Assembly: GCF_004745645.1 (NCBI RefSeq)
Contig: NZ_SRMB01000001.1
Coordinates: 186,001 to 250,000 of the forward strand
Length of the DNA stretch: 64,000 bases
Direction of reading: 5' to 3'
Origin: Hymenobacter metallicola
GTDB lineage: Bacteria; Bacteroidota; Bacteroidia; Cytophagales; Hymenobacteraceae
Notes under the pieces: generated by a model
Databases searched by the model: none
Told to the model about the DNA's origin: nothing
The model's input: the letters and a program-made list of their open reading frames with translations, nothing else
In this document: in pieces, positions 1-7,779 of the stretch
Layout of the letters: each line of letters begins with the position of its first letter
Numbering within the stretch: position 1 is the first letter of the stretch
Program-made: the position numbers and the translations under genes

Positions 1-838
1 TGCCCCGGATAGACGTTTGCAGGTACCGAAAAGCCAGGGTTTCGGTGAACGTTTGCGGAGCCGGAGTTGCATACAGTGAGTAGGTGTAGGGCGCTGTCTC
101 GGTCTGGTGCTGGCTGAAAACAACCTGACCCCCTAAAAACAAGCCGTTGGCCCGCACGGCCATAGCTTCCAGGCCCAGTACATACCCGGAGCCGGGCTTT
201 GTGCGCGAGGGCAGATAATCCCGGAAATTATCATTCAGCTTCATCGATGTCAGGGTAGTGCCACCCCAGAAACCATAACGAGCCAGCCAACCCTGGCTGT
301 GGTCTTCCGTGAAAGTCAGGGACTGACCAGTGGGGCCACAGCTGTTGTATAGAATGATTTGCCGCTCAACTTCTTCCTTGGAAAAGGGCTTTTGCAGTGC
401 TTCCGGGGTAGAAACCGCCAGGTTGGGGCACCCCGATAAGTAGCGATGGAAAAGCAAATGCCAGTTCAAGGGCGTCAGCTCGTACAACTCTTGTTGCCCG
501 GCCGGCTGCAACAGGGCGTCGGTGCCGGAGGTGTAGAGGCTGGCCCGGCCCTGCAACACTGGATGCACAAAGCGCACCGAATCGGCACCGGTGCTGAGGT
601 GCACTATCCGGCTCAAATAGGCGGCCTGGCGGCCCACGCCGTACCCCCGCAGCTGCTCCGGCCGATACAGGGCGATGGGGGCGTTGGGCCGATACAGGCC
701 GATGCGTTGCGGCGACTTTTCTGCCACAATACCTCGTAGCGTGTCGCCGGCAGGCGTAATGACGTAGCCTGGTAAACCTTGGGCAGACGCACCAACAGTG
801 CCGCAGAGTAGCAGCGTAGCTAAGTAAAAATGTTTCAA
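1..838 (-). CDS. Exported outer-membrane beta-barrel-like protein (3' end outside window)
   Basis: The frame is open from position 838 to the left edge, so the C-terminus is missing. It begins with a TTG codon followed by a clear signal peptide (KHFYLATLLLCGTVGASAQ); no ATG lies between the upstream stop at 878-880 and this point, so TTG is the best start. The mature part opens with GYVITPAGDTLRG, a beginning I associate with a Hymenobacter/Cytophagales family of exported proteins that carry a beta-barrel in the C-terminal half. The stretch around 190-300 (GYVLGLEAMAVRANGLFLG) has the alternating pattern of barrel strands. The exact role is unknown. It is transcribed away from the decayed two-component genes downstream. 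Confidence 0.6.
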   Translation of the reverse strand, partial: MKHFYLATLLLCGTVGASAQGLPGYVITPAGDTLRGIVAEKSPQRIGLYRPNAPIALYRPEQLRGYGVGRQAAYLSRIVHLSTGADSVRFVHPVLQGRASLYTSGTDALLQPAGQQELYELTPLNWHLLFHRYLSGCPNLAVSTPEALQKPFSKEEVERQIILYNSCGPTGQSLTFTEDHSQGWLARYGFWGGTTLTSMKLNDNFRDYLPSRTKPGSGYVLGLEAMAVRANGLFLGGQVVFSQHQTETAPYTYSLYATPAPQTFTETLAFRYLQTSIRG

Positions 839-1021
839 GTACGTAGAAAGAGATAAGTCAGCTAGCCGGATAGGGCACTACTGATAACAACCATAGATAC
901 CGCAAAATACGAATTCAGTCTGTTTCCCAAACCATACTTGCACGTAGTAGCTATGCTTCGGTGCCCGGCGGGCAAACGGGCCGCAACAACCTCTGGAATT
1001 GCGTAGCCGATAATCTGCCTG

Positions 1022-1681
1022 TTACTGCTTGGCCAACCAGCCCTGGTCGAGGGCGTACTTGACCAGGGCCGCGGTGTTTTTGGCGCCGGTTTTTTCCAGA
1101 ATGTGTTGACGGTGGGTTTCTATGGTGCGCTTGCTGGTAAAGAGCTTGTCGGCCATTTCCTAGTTGGTGAGCCCCTCGGCCAGCAGGTGCAGCACTTCTT
1201 TCTCCCGCTGGGAAAGGTCGCCGGGCTGCTTGCCCGGCAGGGTAGCCAGGCTGCCTGGCACCGAGCGGAGTACTTTATCCAGCATGGCCAGGCCCAGGTC
1301 GGAGCACAAAAACCGCTTGCCGTTGGCAACGGCCTGAATGGCAACGACCAGTTCACCCTTGTCCGCATTTTTGAGGACGTAGCCGTGGGCCCCGGCTTCG
1401 AGCACTTGCCCGATGCTGCGCTCGTTTTCCACCATCGACAAGATCAGCACCCGCACGTTGGGGAACTCCTGGCTCAGCCGCTGGGTGGTGGCCAGACCAT
1501 TAAGGCCGGGCATGTGCAAATCGAGCAGTACGACATCGGCCGGGGTAGTCGGCAGCAGCTCCAGCAGTTCCTGCCCGTTGGAGGCTTCTCCTACGACCGT
1601 AAGGGTCGGCTCGTCGTTCAGCAGGGAGAGCAAGCCGTCACGCAGCACAGCGTGGTCATCTACTAGAAAAAGGCGTATCAT
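1022..1681 (-). pseudogene. LuxR/NarL-type response regulator broken by an in-frame amber codon
   Basis: The receiver domain is complete: it starts MIRLFLVDDH, has the acidic pair D8/D9, the phospho-acceptor D54 in LLDLHMPG and a K in the VLKN loop. The linker leads into a LuxR-type helix-turn-helix (LSQREKEVLHLLAEGLTN). Codon 174 is TAG (1160-1162). The same frame then continues without a break as EMADKLFTSKRTIETHRQHI and ends at a natural TAA (1022-1024), giving 219 codons, normal for the family. A CAG to TAG transition would explain it, since Q or another polar residue is usual there. Without readthrough, the product keeps its receiver but loses the recognition helix. The start overlaps the end of the kinase remnant, as in a coupled operon. 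Confidence 0.85.
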
Positions 1682-1873
1682 GGGTAATGGAAGTAGCAGG
1701 TACAGGAATACGAATGCGCAGGTGAGTTCCGTGATTAGGCGAGGAACCAGTTTCGACGGTGCCACCCAGCAGGGCCACCCGGCCGCGGGTGGGGCGCCGT
1801 CTAATGCCAACGTTGCTGGCCGCCGTGGGGCCAAAGCCCGGGCCGGCGTCTGCGGGTAGGCAAGGAGCAGGCA
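1656..1873 (-). pseudogene. C-terminal remnant of a histidine kinase (HATPase domain)
   Basis: Only the end of a sensor kinase is readable. It contains DAGPGFG, which matches the G1 box (DxGxGF), then RVALLGGTVETGSSPNHGTHLRIRIP, written here only to show the G2 box (GTxLxIxIP). A stop codon lies four codons upstream of the first ATG, and no dimerisation domain, H box or N box can be found further upstream in any frame. The 3' end overlaps the response-regulator start by 26 bases, the usual arrangement of kinase and regulator in one operon. Together with the amber codon next door this points to a two-component system in decay. Confidence 0.6.
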
Positions 1874-1874
1874 T

Positions 1875-2335
1875 GGCGACGCAGAATTAGGGAGAGGAAG
1901 CTTCTGGTGCTCGGCTGCTACAGCAACACTTCTGGCCAGATGGTAGCCGTAGCTTACGGCCTAAGCCCGATACGAAGCTGTAACTAACCTCTTTATGACG
2001 GGTTAAGCAAGCTCAGCGGGTACATCTGCTAGCTGACACGTAGAGCCAAACGAGGGAGTGCCGAGTAGTTTTCTGACTGTATTTAGCACAAGCAAAACCC
2101 GCTTGTAAAGTGGTAGGGGAGACGGTAGACCCCTACTACGTCCACAAATGCCTACCTAGGTGCGAATAAAAAACGCTTGCCGTAACGGGCCTCTTATTTA
2201 GGAGTGGACCTACCTCAAAAAATGTCATGTAGCAGAGGTCGATACCAAAGCCGGGCTACCATTCGGGTCGACCAAAAACGAACAGCCCGGCCTAGGGAGT
2301 AGACCGGGCTGTAAAAGTAGCAGCAGGAAGATTGA
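1875..2335. other. Gene-free stretch between decayed kinase and phosphohexomutase
   Basis: About 460 bases with no convincing coding frame on either strand. It may hold the eroded 5' part of the histidine kinase, but I cannot recognise kinase sequence in it. The only structured element seen is the hairpin at 2281-2312, listed separately. Confidence 0.5.
2281..2312 (-). terminator. Probable rho-independent terminator of the phosphohexomutase gene
   Basis: Arms AACAGCCCGG and CCGGGCTGT pair around a short loop. Read on the minus strand the hairpin is followed by GTTCGTTTTTGG. It lies 24 bases past the stop codon of the phosphohexomutase gene. Confidence 0.6.
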
Positions 2336-4072
2336 TTACTTCAGTTGCATGTCCTCAATAATAAGGTTGATGTAGTCGGTCAGCTTTTGGTTGACCTGGT
2401 CGAAGTCGACAGCCGACTGCAGGGGGTGCTTCACGCTGAAGTAGAACTTGATTTTGGGCTCAGTGCCCGAGGGGCGGGCCGAGACCTTGCTGCCGTCGGC
2501 CAGGATAAACTGCAGCACGTTGGAGCTTTCCAGCCCGGTGGCCGTTTCCTCACCGGTCAGCAGGTTGCGGATTACGCCGGTTTTGTAGTCGCGCAGCTCT
2601 ACCACGGGCGAGCCGGCAATGGTCTTGGGGGGAGTGGCCCGCAGGCTGGCCATCATTTCCTGGATTTCCTCGGCTCCGCGCTGGCCTTTCTTGGTCAGCG
2701 AAATCAGGTCTTCCTTGTAGAGGCCGTAGGTGGCGTACATGTCCACCATGGCTTGGTAGAGCGTCTGCCCGTTGTCCTTGGCGACGGCCGCCATTTCGGC
2801 CAGCAGGGCGCAGGCCGATACGGCATCCTTGTCGCGCACGAAAGAGCCAATCATGTAGCCGTAGCTTTCCTCGCCGCCCCCAATGTAGTTTTCCTGGCCT
2901 TCCAGGTCGCGGATGATGCCGGCAATGTACTTGAAGCCGGTCAGGGTCTGATAGGCCTTCACCTGGTGGGCCCGGGCTACGTCGCCGAGCACGTCGCTGG
3001 TCACGATGGTGTAGACGATAAAGTCGTTGGGCTGCATCTTGCCCGCCTGCTTGCGGGCCGAGAGCAAGTAGTGGGTCAGCAGGGCGGCGGTTTGGTTGCC
3101 GTTTACCAGCACCCAGTCGCCCTGGTTGTTTTTCACGGCAATGCCCACCCGGTCGGCGTCGGGGTCGGTGGCAATAACCAGGTCGGCGTCCTGAGCCTTG
3201 GCTTGGTCGAGGGCCATCTGCATGGCTACCTTTTCCTCGGGGTTAGGCGACTGAACCGTGGGGAAGTTGCCGTCGGGCGTGGCCTGGGCTTCCACGATGC
3301 TCACGTTGGTGAAGCCCAGCTGGGCCAGGGCCTTGGGCACCAGGGTAATGCCGGTGCCGTGCAGGGGGGTGTAAACGATTTTCAGATCGTGCTGGCGCTG
3401 AATGGCGGTGGGGTTGATGCTCAGGGCCTTCACCTGGGCCAGGTAGGCAGCGTCAATGTCCTCCCCGATGAGGTGAATCAGGGATTCGTTGGCCTGGAAC
3501 TTCACCTCGTCCACGCTTTGAATGGCGTTGACTTCCCGGATAATGTTCTTGTCGTGGGGGGCTACCACCTGGGAGCCATCCTGCCAGTACACCTTGTAGC
3601 CGTTGTACTCCTTGGGGTTGTGCGAGGCCGTAATCACGCAGCCGCTCTGGCAGCCCAGGTACCGGATGGCAAACGACAGCTCGGGCGTGGGGCGCAGGTC
3701 GGAGAAGAGGTAGGCGTGAATGCCGTTGGCCGAGAAGATGCCGGCCGCAATGCGGGCAAACTCGCGGCTGTTGTTGCGCGAGTCGTGGGCCAGGGCCACC
3801 TTAATTTCCTGGCCGGGGAACGACTTGAGCAGGTAGTTGCACAGGCCCTGGGTGGCCATGCCCAGGGTGTAGCGGTTCATCCGGTTGGATCCATTGCCCA
3901 TGATGCCGCGCAGGCCCCCGGTGCCAAACTCCAGGTCCCGGTAAAAGGCATCGTTGAGGCTTTCTTCGTCGCCGGAATCGAGCAGCTGCTGAATAGAGGC
4001 TTTGGTGTCGGAGTCGTAGTTGCCGGTCAGCCAGGTGTTGATTTTAGCTTGGATGTCGGAGGTCAGGGCCAT
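2336..4072 (-). CDS. pgcA: Alpha-D-phosphohexomutase (phosphoglucomutase/phosphomannomutase family)
   Basis: A 578-residue enzyme of the alpha-D-phosphohexomutase superfamily, which moves phosphate between C1 and C6 of hexoses and so links glycolysis to cell-envelope sugar synthesis. All family signatures are present: the phosphoserine loop TASHNPKEYNGYKVY with S150, the metal loop DPDADRVG near residue 305, the sugar loop GGGEESYGY, and the phosphate-binding loop RPSGTEPKIKFY near the C-terminus. Length and motif wording resemble Bacillus PgcA more than the shorter PMM/PGM proteins. The symbol is by resemblance; substrate preference cannot be read from sequence. It is monocistronic, with a terminator close behind. 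Confidence 0.9.
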   Translation of the reverse strand: MALTSDIQAKINTWLTGNYDSDTKASIQQLLDSGDEESLNDAFYRDLEFGTGGLRGIMGNGSNRMNRYTLGMATQGLCNYLLKSFPGQEIKVALAHDSRNNSREFARIAAGIFSANGIHAYLFSDLRPTPELSFAIRYLGCQSGCVITASHNPKEYNGYKVYWQDGSQVVAPHDKNIIREVNAIQSVDEVKFQANESLIHLIGEDIDAAYLAQVKALSINPTAIQRQHDLKIVYTPLHGTGITLVPKALAQLGFTNVSIVEAQATPDGNFPTVQSPNPEEKVAMQMALDQAKAQDADLVIATDPDADRVGIAVKNNQGDWVLVNGNQTAALLTHYLLSARKQAGKMQPNDFIVYTIVTSDVLGDVARAHQVKAYQTLTGFKYIAGIIRDLEGQENYIGGGEESYGYMIGSFVRDKDAVSACALLAEMAAVAKDNGQTLYQAMVDMYATYGLYKEDLISLTKKGQRGAEEIQEMMASLRATPPKTIAGSPVVELRDYKTGVIRNLLTGEETATGLESSNVLQFILADGSKVSARPSGTEPKIKFYFSVKHPLQSAVDFDQVNQKLTDYINLIIEDMQLK

Positions 4073-4132
4073 GTATGGGATGGGTAAGGTTGTGTGCGGG
4101 TAAAGAACGAGCGTAAAGAAAAGAGGTTTTTC

Positions 4133-4169
4133 CGTGTCATTGCGAGCAGCGCGTAGCTAATCCGTCCTC
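4133..4169 (+). repeat. Dispersed 37-base repeat, copy 1
   Basis: The sequence starts CGTGTCATTGCGAGCAGCGC and ends ATCCGTCCTC. A copy in inverse orientation lies at 4424-4461 and another at 39799-39832. All are intergenic. The GTCATTGCGAG...AATCCGTCC wording is one I associate with short palindromic repeats scattered through Hymenobacter-type genomes. Confidence 0.6.
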
Positions 4170-4289
4170 GGCTGGTGACAAACTTCCTTTTGCCAGAGAA
4201 GCCCTTCATAGCAGGGGAGTAGGCGACCTAACACGTTTCGACCTAAGAATTTTTTTTGTAAGGTAAAAAGCTGTTAGGTCAGTAGCTGC

Positions 4290-4339
4290 CTCACACAGCT
4301 TCACCTCACACCTTTTTGTGTGAGGTGAAGCTGTGTGAG
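4290..4339. repeat. Perfect 22-base-pair hairpin with 6-base loop
   Basis: Left arm 4290-4311 (begins CTCACACAGCTTCACC) is the exact reverse complement of right arm 4318-4339; the loop is CTTTTT. It is not followed by a T-run on either strand, so it is unlikely to be a simple terminator. It sits between the inverted repeat copies at 4133 and 4424. Confidence 0.8.
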
Positions 4340-4356
4340 ATTGTCCTGTACAGGCG

Positions 4357-4394
4357 TAAAAAAGCCCCGACGTCTGGGCAGGCGTCGGGGCTTT
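4357..4394 (-). terminator. Rho-independent terminator of hppD
   Basis: Arms AAAGCCCCGACG (4361-4372) and CGTCGGGGCTTT (4383-4394) form a GC-rich stem. Read on the minus strand the stem runs into an unbroken T-run. The only minus-strand gene upstream is hppD, ending 75 bases away. Confidence 0.75.
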
Positions 4395-4423
4395 GTGAGT
4401 AAAAGGCCGTGTCGTACTTCGCA

Positions 4424-4461
4424 GAGGACAGATGGCTTCGGCTCTGCCTCGCAAGAACACG
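4424..4461 (-). repeat. Dispersed repeat, copy 2 (inverse of copy 1)
   Basis: The reverse complement begins CGTGTTCTTGCGAGGCAGAG and ends CATCTGTCCTC, aligning end to end with the copy at 4133-4169. It falls between the hppD stop codon and the hppD terminator. Confidence 0.55.
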
Positions 4462-4468
4462 TTAAAGC

Positions 4469-5602
4469 TTACAGGTTGCCGCGCAGGGCCTGCTCCCGCT
4501 CGATGCTTTCGAACAGGGCCTTGAAGTTGCCCTTGCCGAAACTTTTGGCCCCCTTGCGCTGGATGATTTCGAAGAACACCGTGGGGCGGTCTTCCACCGG
4601 CTTGGTGAAAATCTGCAGCAGGTAGCCTTCCTCGTCCCGGTCGACGAGCAGGTTTAGCTCCTTCAGGGAGTCAATTTCCTCGTCGATGGTGCCGATGCGG
4701 GTTACCAGGTCTTCGTAATACGAGGCCGGCACGCTCAGAAACTCTACCCCGCGGCGCCGCAGCTCGGCCACGGTGGCCCGAATATCCTTGGTGGCAATGG
4801 CAATATGCTGCACGCCGGGCGAGTGGTAGAAGTCGAGGTATTCCTCAATCTGCGACTTTTTCTTGCCTTCGGCCGGCTCGTTGATGGGGAATTTCACGTA
4901 GCCGTTGCCGTTGCTCATCACCTTGCTCATCAGGGCCGAGTACTCGGTGCTGATGTCCTCGTCGTCGAAGGTGAGCAGGAGCTTAAAGCCCATTACTTCC
5001 TCGTAGAACTTCACCCACTGATTCATTTCGCCCCAGCCCACGTTGCCCACGCAGTGGTCCACGTGGAGCAGACCCACCTGGGTAGGCTGGGGTACCAGGC
5101 CTTTCTTGGCCACGAAGCCCGGCATGAAGGGCCCCGTGTAGGTGGTGCGCTCCACGAAGGTGTGCACCGTTTCGCCGTAGGTGTAAATGCCCGACAGCGT
5201 GACGCTGCCAAACTCATCCTCGATGGTGTAGGGCTCGAAGGCCGACTTGGCGCCGCGCTTGGTGGTTTCCTCCCACGACTTGCGGGCGTCATCCACCCAC
5301 AGGGCCATGACCTTTACCCCGTCGCCGTGCTGGGCTACGTGGCGCGTAATGTCGGAGTCGGGCAGCAGGGAGGTCGTCAGCACGAAGCGGATTTTGCCTT
5401 GCTGCAACACGTAGCTGGCCCGGTCGCGCAGACCGGTTTCGGGGCCGGCGTAGGCCACCAAGTCGAAGCCAAAAGCCGCCTGGTAGTAGTAGGCACTCTG
5501 CTTGGCGTTGCCGACGTAGAACTCAATGAAGTCGGTGCCCTTCAGGGGCAGGAAGTCGTGGGCGGGGTGGGCCTGCACCTCAGGCGAAGTCATGGTTTGC
5601 AT
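4469..5602 (-). CDS. hppD: 4-hydroxyphenylpyruvate dioxygenase
   Basis: A 377-residue Fe(II) dioxygenase that converts 4-hydroxyphenylpyruvate to homogentisate in tyrosine breakdown. It has the two vicinal-oxygen-chelate domains of the family. The iron ligands are visible: H183 in LLHVDHCVGN, H266 in PGVQHIAIAT and E345 in VFFEIIQRKG. The C-terminal helix ends KGNFKALFESIEREQALRG, typical of bacterial HppD, and length is normal. Starts at ATG 5602 or at the second ATG three codons later; nothing decides between them. No other homogentisate-pathway gene lies beside it, so it appears to be transcribed alone, with a clear terminator downstream. Confidence 0.96.
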   Translation of the reverse strand: MQTMTSPEVQAHPAHDFLPLKGTDFIEFYVGNAKQSAYYYQAAFGFDLVAYAGPETGLRDRASYVLQQGKIRFVLTTSLLPDSDITRHVAQHGDGVKVMALWVDDARKSWEETTKRGAKSAFEPYTIEDEFGSVTLSGIYTYGETVHTFVERTTYTGPFMPGFVAKKGLVPQPTQVGLLHVDHCVGNVGWGEMNQWVKFYEEVMGFKLLLTFDDEDISTEYSALMSKVMSNGNGYVKFPINEPAEGKKKSQIEEYLDFYHSPGVQHIAIATKDIRATVAELRRRGVEFLSVPASYYEDLVTRIGTIDEEIDSLKELNLLVDRDEEGYLLQIFTKPVEDRPTVFFEIIQRKGAKSFGKGNFKALFESIEREQALRGNL

Positions 5603-5788
5603 GGTCGTATAGAAGAAAGGATACGGGTGGAAGAGGGGTTGTTTGGGTAAAAATACGCGTTTGCCCCAATTCGTTCCTATTTCGGCCCGTGCCGCAAATC
5701 GTGACTCCCTGTGGCGTTTGCCGCTTTTGCTGCGTACAATTGCAGAATCCTACGCACCTTTGCGCATTAACCCTTTTTTCCCGTAGCT

Positions 5789-6187
5789 ATGAATAAGGAG
5801 GAACTCAACCGTGCCCTCGTTGCGCTGATCGAAAAAAAGCAGGAGCTGCACAAGCTGACCTACGACGATGCCCGCTACGACGACGTGGAAGAAGAACTGC
5901 ACGATCTGGAAGACGATTTTAATGATGAGTACGGCCAGTATTTGGAAGAAGTGCTAGAGAAAGTCCACGAGCAGCTCTGCCCCGATACCGATGTGCTGCT
6001 GCCCACGGCCTACCTGCCCAACGATATCAAGGGCGACACGGGCTATCTGCCCTCCCACAAGGAAGGGGTCTGGGTTGACTCCGACGAGTTCCCCGGCAAA
6101 GAAGCCCGCCTCGTGCTGGTGCCGAACCCCACGCGCCTGATTTTGTCGGTTGGCAAAAACGTGCGCAAGGAAGTGTGGAAGGCCTAA
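5789..6187 (+). CDS. Conserved hypothetical acidic protein
   Basis: 132 residues, very acidic in the N-terminal half (repeated DDVEEELHDLEDDF, likely helical), followed by a C-terminal part rich in proline and beta-type sequence (VWVDSDEFPGKEARLVLVPNPTRLIL). No signal peptide or membrane segment, so it should be cytoplasmic. Its codon use matches the neighbours, which supports it as real. I recall similar unnamed proteins in Cytophagales, but no function is known to me. It stands alone between the divergent hppD and the DUF952 gene. Confidence 0.75.
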   Translation: MNKEELNRALVALIEKKQELHKLTYDDARYDDVEEELHDLEDDFNDEYGQYLEEVLEKVHEQLCPDTDVLLPTAYLPNDIKGDTGYLPSHKEGVWVDSDEFPGKEARLVLVPNPTRLILSVGKNVRKEVWKA

Positions 6188-6211
6188 GCTAGCCGTTGCC
6201 ACCCCTTTTTG

Positions 6212-6308
6212 GTCATCCTAAGCACTGCTACGTTTCTGGCCCCGGTCCCAGCGAAATCGTCCCGATTTGCTGGGGACCGGGGCCAGAACTCGCGGTGTTT
6301 AGGATGAC
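6212..6308. repeat. Long imperfect inverted repeat (intergenic hairpin)
   Basis: The outer arms GTCATCCTAAGCACTGC and GCGGTGTTTAGGATGAC pair with two mismatches. The inner arms, starting CTGGCCCCGGTCCCAGC and mirrored by GCTGGGGACCGGGGCCAG, pair almost perfectly. The whole could fold into one hairpin of about 97 bases just upstream of the DUF952 gene. It resembles a short palindromic mobile or REP-like element rather than a terminator, as there is no T-run. Confidence 0.65.
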
Positions 6309-6339
6309 TTTTTTAGGTAGTACTTTTTCCTGGTACCGG

Positions 6340-6693
6340 ATGATTTACCGTTTGGCCGAAACAGCCGACTGGCTACAGGCGCAGCAAACCGGCTTTTTTG
6401 CCAGTAATGACCTGACCACTGAGGGCTTCATTCACACCTCCGACCTGCCGCAGGTGCTTGAAACAGCCCGGCGCTATTACGCCGGTCACCCTAACCTTAT
6501 CCTGCTCGAACTCGATGATAAACAGTTGATTGCGGCCGGAGTGCGCGTGGAGCGCGAATGGGTAGCCACGCGCCAGGCAACCTTTGCCCACGTCTTTGGG
6601 CCGGTTCCGCTACCCGCAGTGGTGCGGCACTGGCCGCTCCTGGCCGATGCGGCGGGCGATTTTTCCTTGCCGCCGCAGCTGCTAGGGCAATAA
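6340..6693 (+). CDS. DUF952 family protein
   Basis: A 117-residue protein recognised by its family pattern: MIYRLAETADW at the start, then a conserved FIHTSDLPQVLETARRYY segment and LILLELDD, ending with a FAHVFGPVPLPAV block. DUF952 proteins are small cytoplasmic proteins of unknown biochemical role. ATG at 6340 is chosen because the family begins with IYR/IYKI. The frame is open further upstream, but that part is the inverted repeat at 6212-6308, not protein-like sequence. Confidence 0.85.
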   Translation: MIYRLAETADWLQAQQTGFFASNDLTTEGFIHTSDLPQVLETARRYYAGHPNLILLELDDKQLIAAGVRVEREWVATRQATFAHVFGPVPLPAVVRHWPLLADAAGDFSLPPQLLGQ

Positions 6694-6829
6694 CAAGATC
6701 CGAAGAAAAGCTATAAGTTTCCCCGGCGCTGCTTATGTTTGATAAGTGGTGCCGCCGGGCCCTAAAAAGCGGCTGGCGCTGCCACCTTATACATCTTTTC
6801 TGGCTCTACCAACTATATTCTTCGTGCGT

Positions 6830-7717
6830 ATGAACCTTCGGTCTACTCTGGCGCTGGGGGCCACAACGGCTCTGCTGGCGGCTGGCCTACCCAGCTGCGG
6901 GCCCTCTTACTATCTAACCGTAAAGCCCAGTCAGCCCGACAGTGAGTGGCACGATGGCCGCCCGGCCGTCAGCACCAACTTCGACAGCGTGGAAGTGCAG
7001 CTAGCGTACTCGCACCTGCGCGACAAGGAGTTGATGTTCGAAGTAGAAATCCGCAACGGCTCCGACAGTGCCGTGGCTATCAATCCGGGCACGTTCTACT
7101 ACCAGCCCGTGATGATGGATCGGGCCACGGCCAAAAAGAATGCGGTAAAGCTGAATCCCAATGTCAGCTACGTTCCGTCCATGGTATATGCCATCAACCC
7201 GGAAGCGCGCATTCAGCAGCTCAGTGCCCGCCTCGACAAGGAGGCCCGCAAAGCTAACGGCGTCAGCGCCCTGGAATGGTTTTCAATCATTGGCAATGTG
7301 GCCGAAGACCTGACCCCGGTGAAAGGCACTGAAAAAGAAAAGCAGGCTGAAGAGTTGCGCCGCGAGCAAGCGCGGATCGACAATAAAATCTATTTCGAGG
7401 AGCAACGCCTAAACCATGCTGAGCAGGCCGATCGGGCCTTTAACGAAAAGGAATTGTGGGAAGTGAAAATGCTGCGTAAAAACATCCTCCGGCCCGGTGA
7501 AATGGCCCACGGCTACGTTGTTTTCCCCGTCTTCGATCAAACGCTGCTCCTGCGCATTTCAATGCCGATCGGGGAACGAACCCTGATTTATGACTTTGAT
7601 CAGGAGCGAAACAAGGGCTACTACGCGCCCCCAACGCCCCGCCCTGTAGCGCCGCCGGTACCGCCTACGGCTACCGTTGCCCCTTCGGAGGCCGCACCTA
7701 GCGCTCCGGTCCGCTAA
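6830..7717 (+). CDS. Putative lipoprotein of unknown function
   Basis: 295 residues. The start at 6830 gives a lipoprotein signal, MNLRSTLALGATTALLAAG followed by LPSC with the lipidated cysteine at about residue 23; an earlier in-frame start would bury this signal. The mature part has a beta-rich domain (VQLAYSHLRDKELMFEVEIRNGSDSAVAINPGTF would be its core, seen around residues 50-85), a helical, charged middle (about 150-215), then a second beta region and a proline-rich tail. The middle region may form a coiled coil. I see no catalytic motif. It converges on the ABC-F gene, sharing a terminator. Confidence 0.75.
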   Translation: MNLRSTLALGATTALLAAGLPSCGPSYYLTVKPSQPDSEWHDGRPAVSTNFDSVEVQLAYSHLRDKELMFEVEIRNGSDSAVAINPGTFYYQPVMMDRATAKKNAVKLNPNVSYVPSMVYAINPEARIQQLSARLDKEARKANGVSALEWFSIIGNVAEDLTPVKGTEKEKQAEELRREQARIDNKIYFEEQRLNHAEQADRAFNEKELWEVKMLRKNILRPGEMAHGYVVFPVFDQTLLLRISMPIGERTLIYDFDQERNKGYYAPPTPRPVAPPVPPTATVAPSEAAPSAPVR

Positions 7718-7759
7718 GCAAAACGCCCTGGTCGATAACTCGGCCAGGGCGTTTTGCTT
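7716..7759. terminator. Bidirectional terminator between lipoprotein and ABC-F genes
   Basis: A stem of 20 pairs (AAGCAAAACGCCCTGGTCGA against TCGGCCAGGGCGTTTTGCTT, with one G-T pair) closes on the loop TAAC. A/T flanks on both sides suit termination on both strands. It lies exactly between two convergent genes. Confidence 0.85.
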
Positions 7760-7779
7760 ACGTCTTCGAGTTCGAATGA

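Noticed and set aside
1682..1834. N-terminal extension of the response regulator
   Set aside because: Upstream codons encode a basic, non-receiver sequence and overlap the kinase remnant in another frame; the receiver clearly begins at MIRLFLVDD.
2345..4087. 580-codon open frame on the plus strand
   Set aside because: Exact antisense of the phosphohexomutase gene; the translation is rich in G, V, H and Q without family motifs, a usual shadow in GC-rich DNA.
4206..4460. 84-codon frame on the minus strand
   Set aside because: Covers the hairpins and the dispersed repeat downstream of hppD; the translation is not protein-like.
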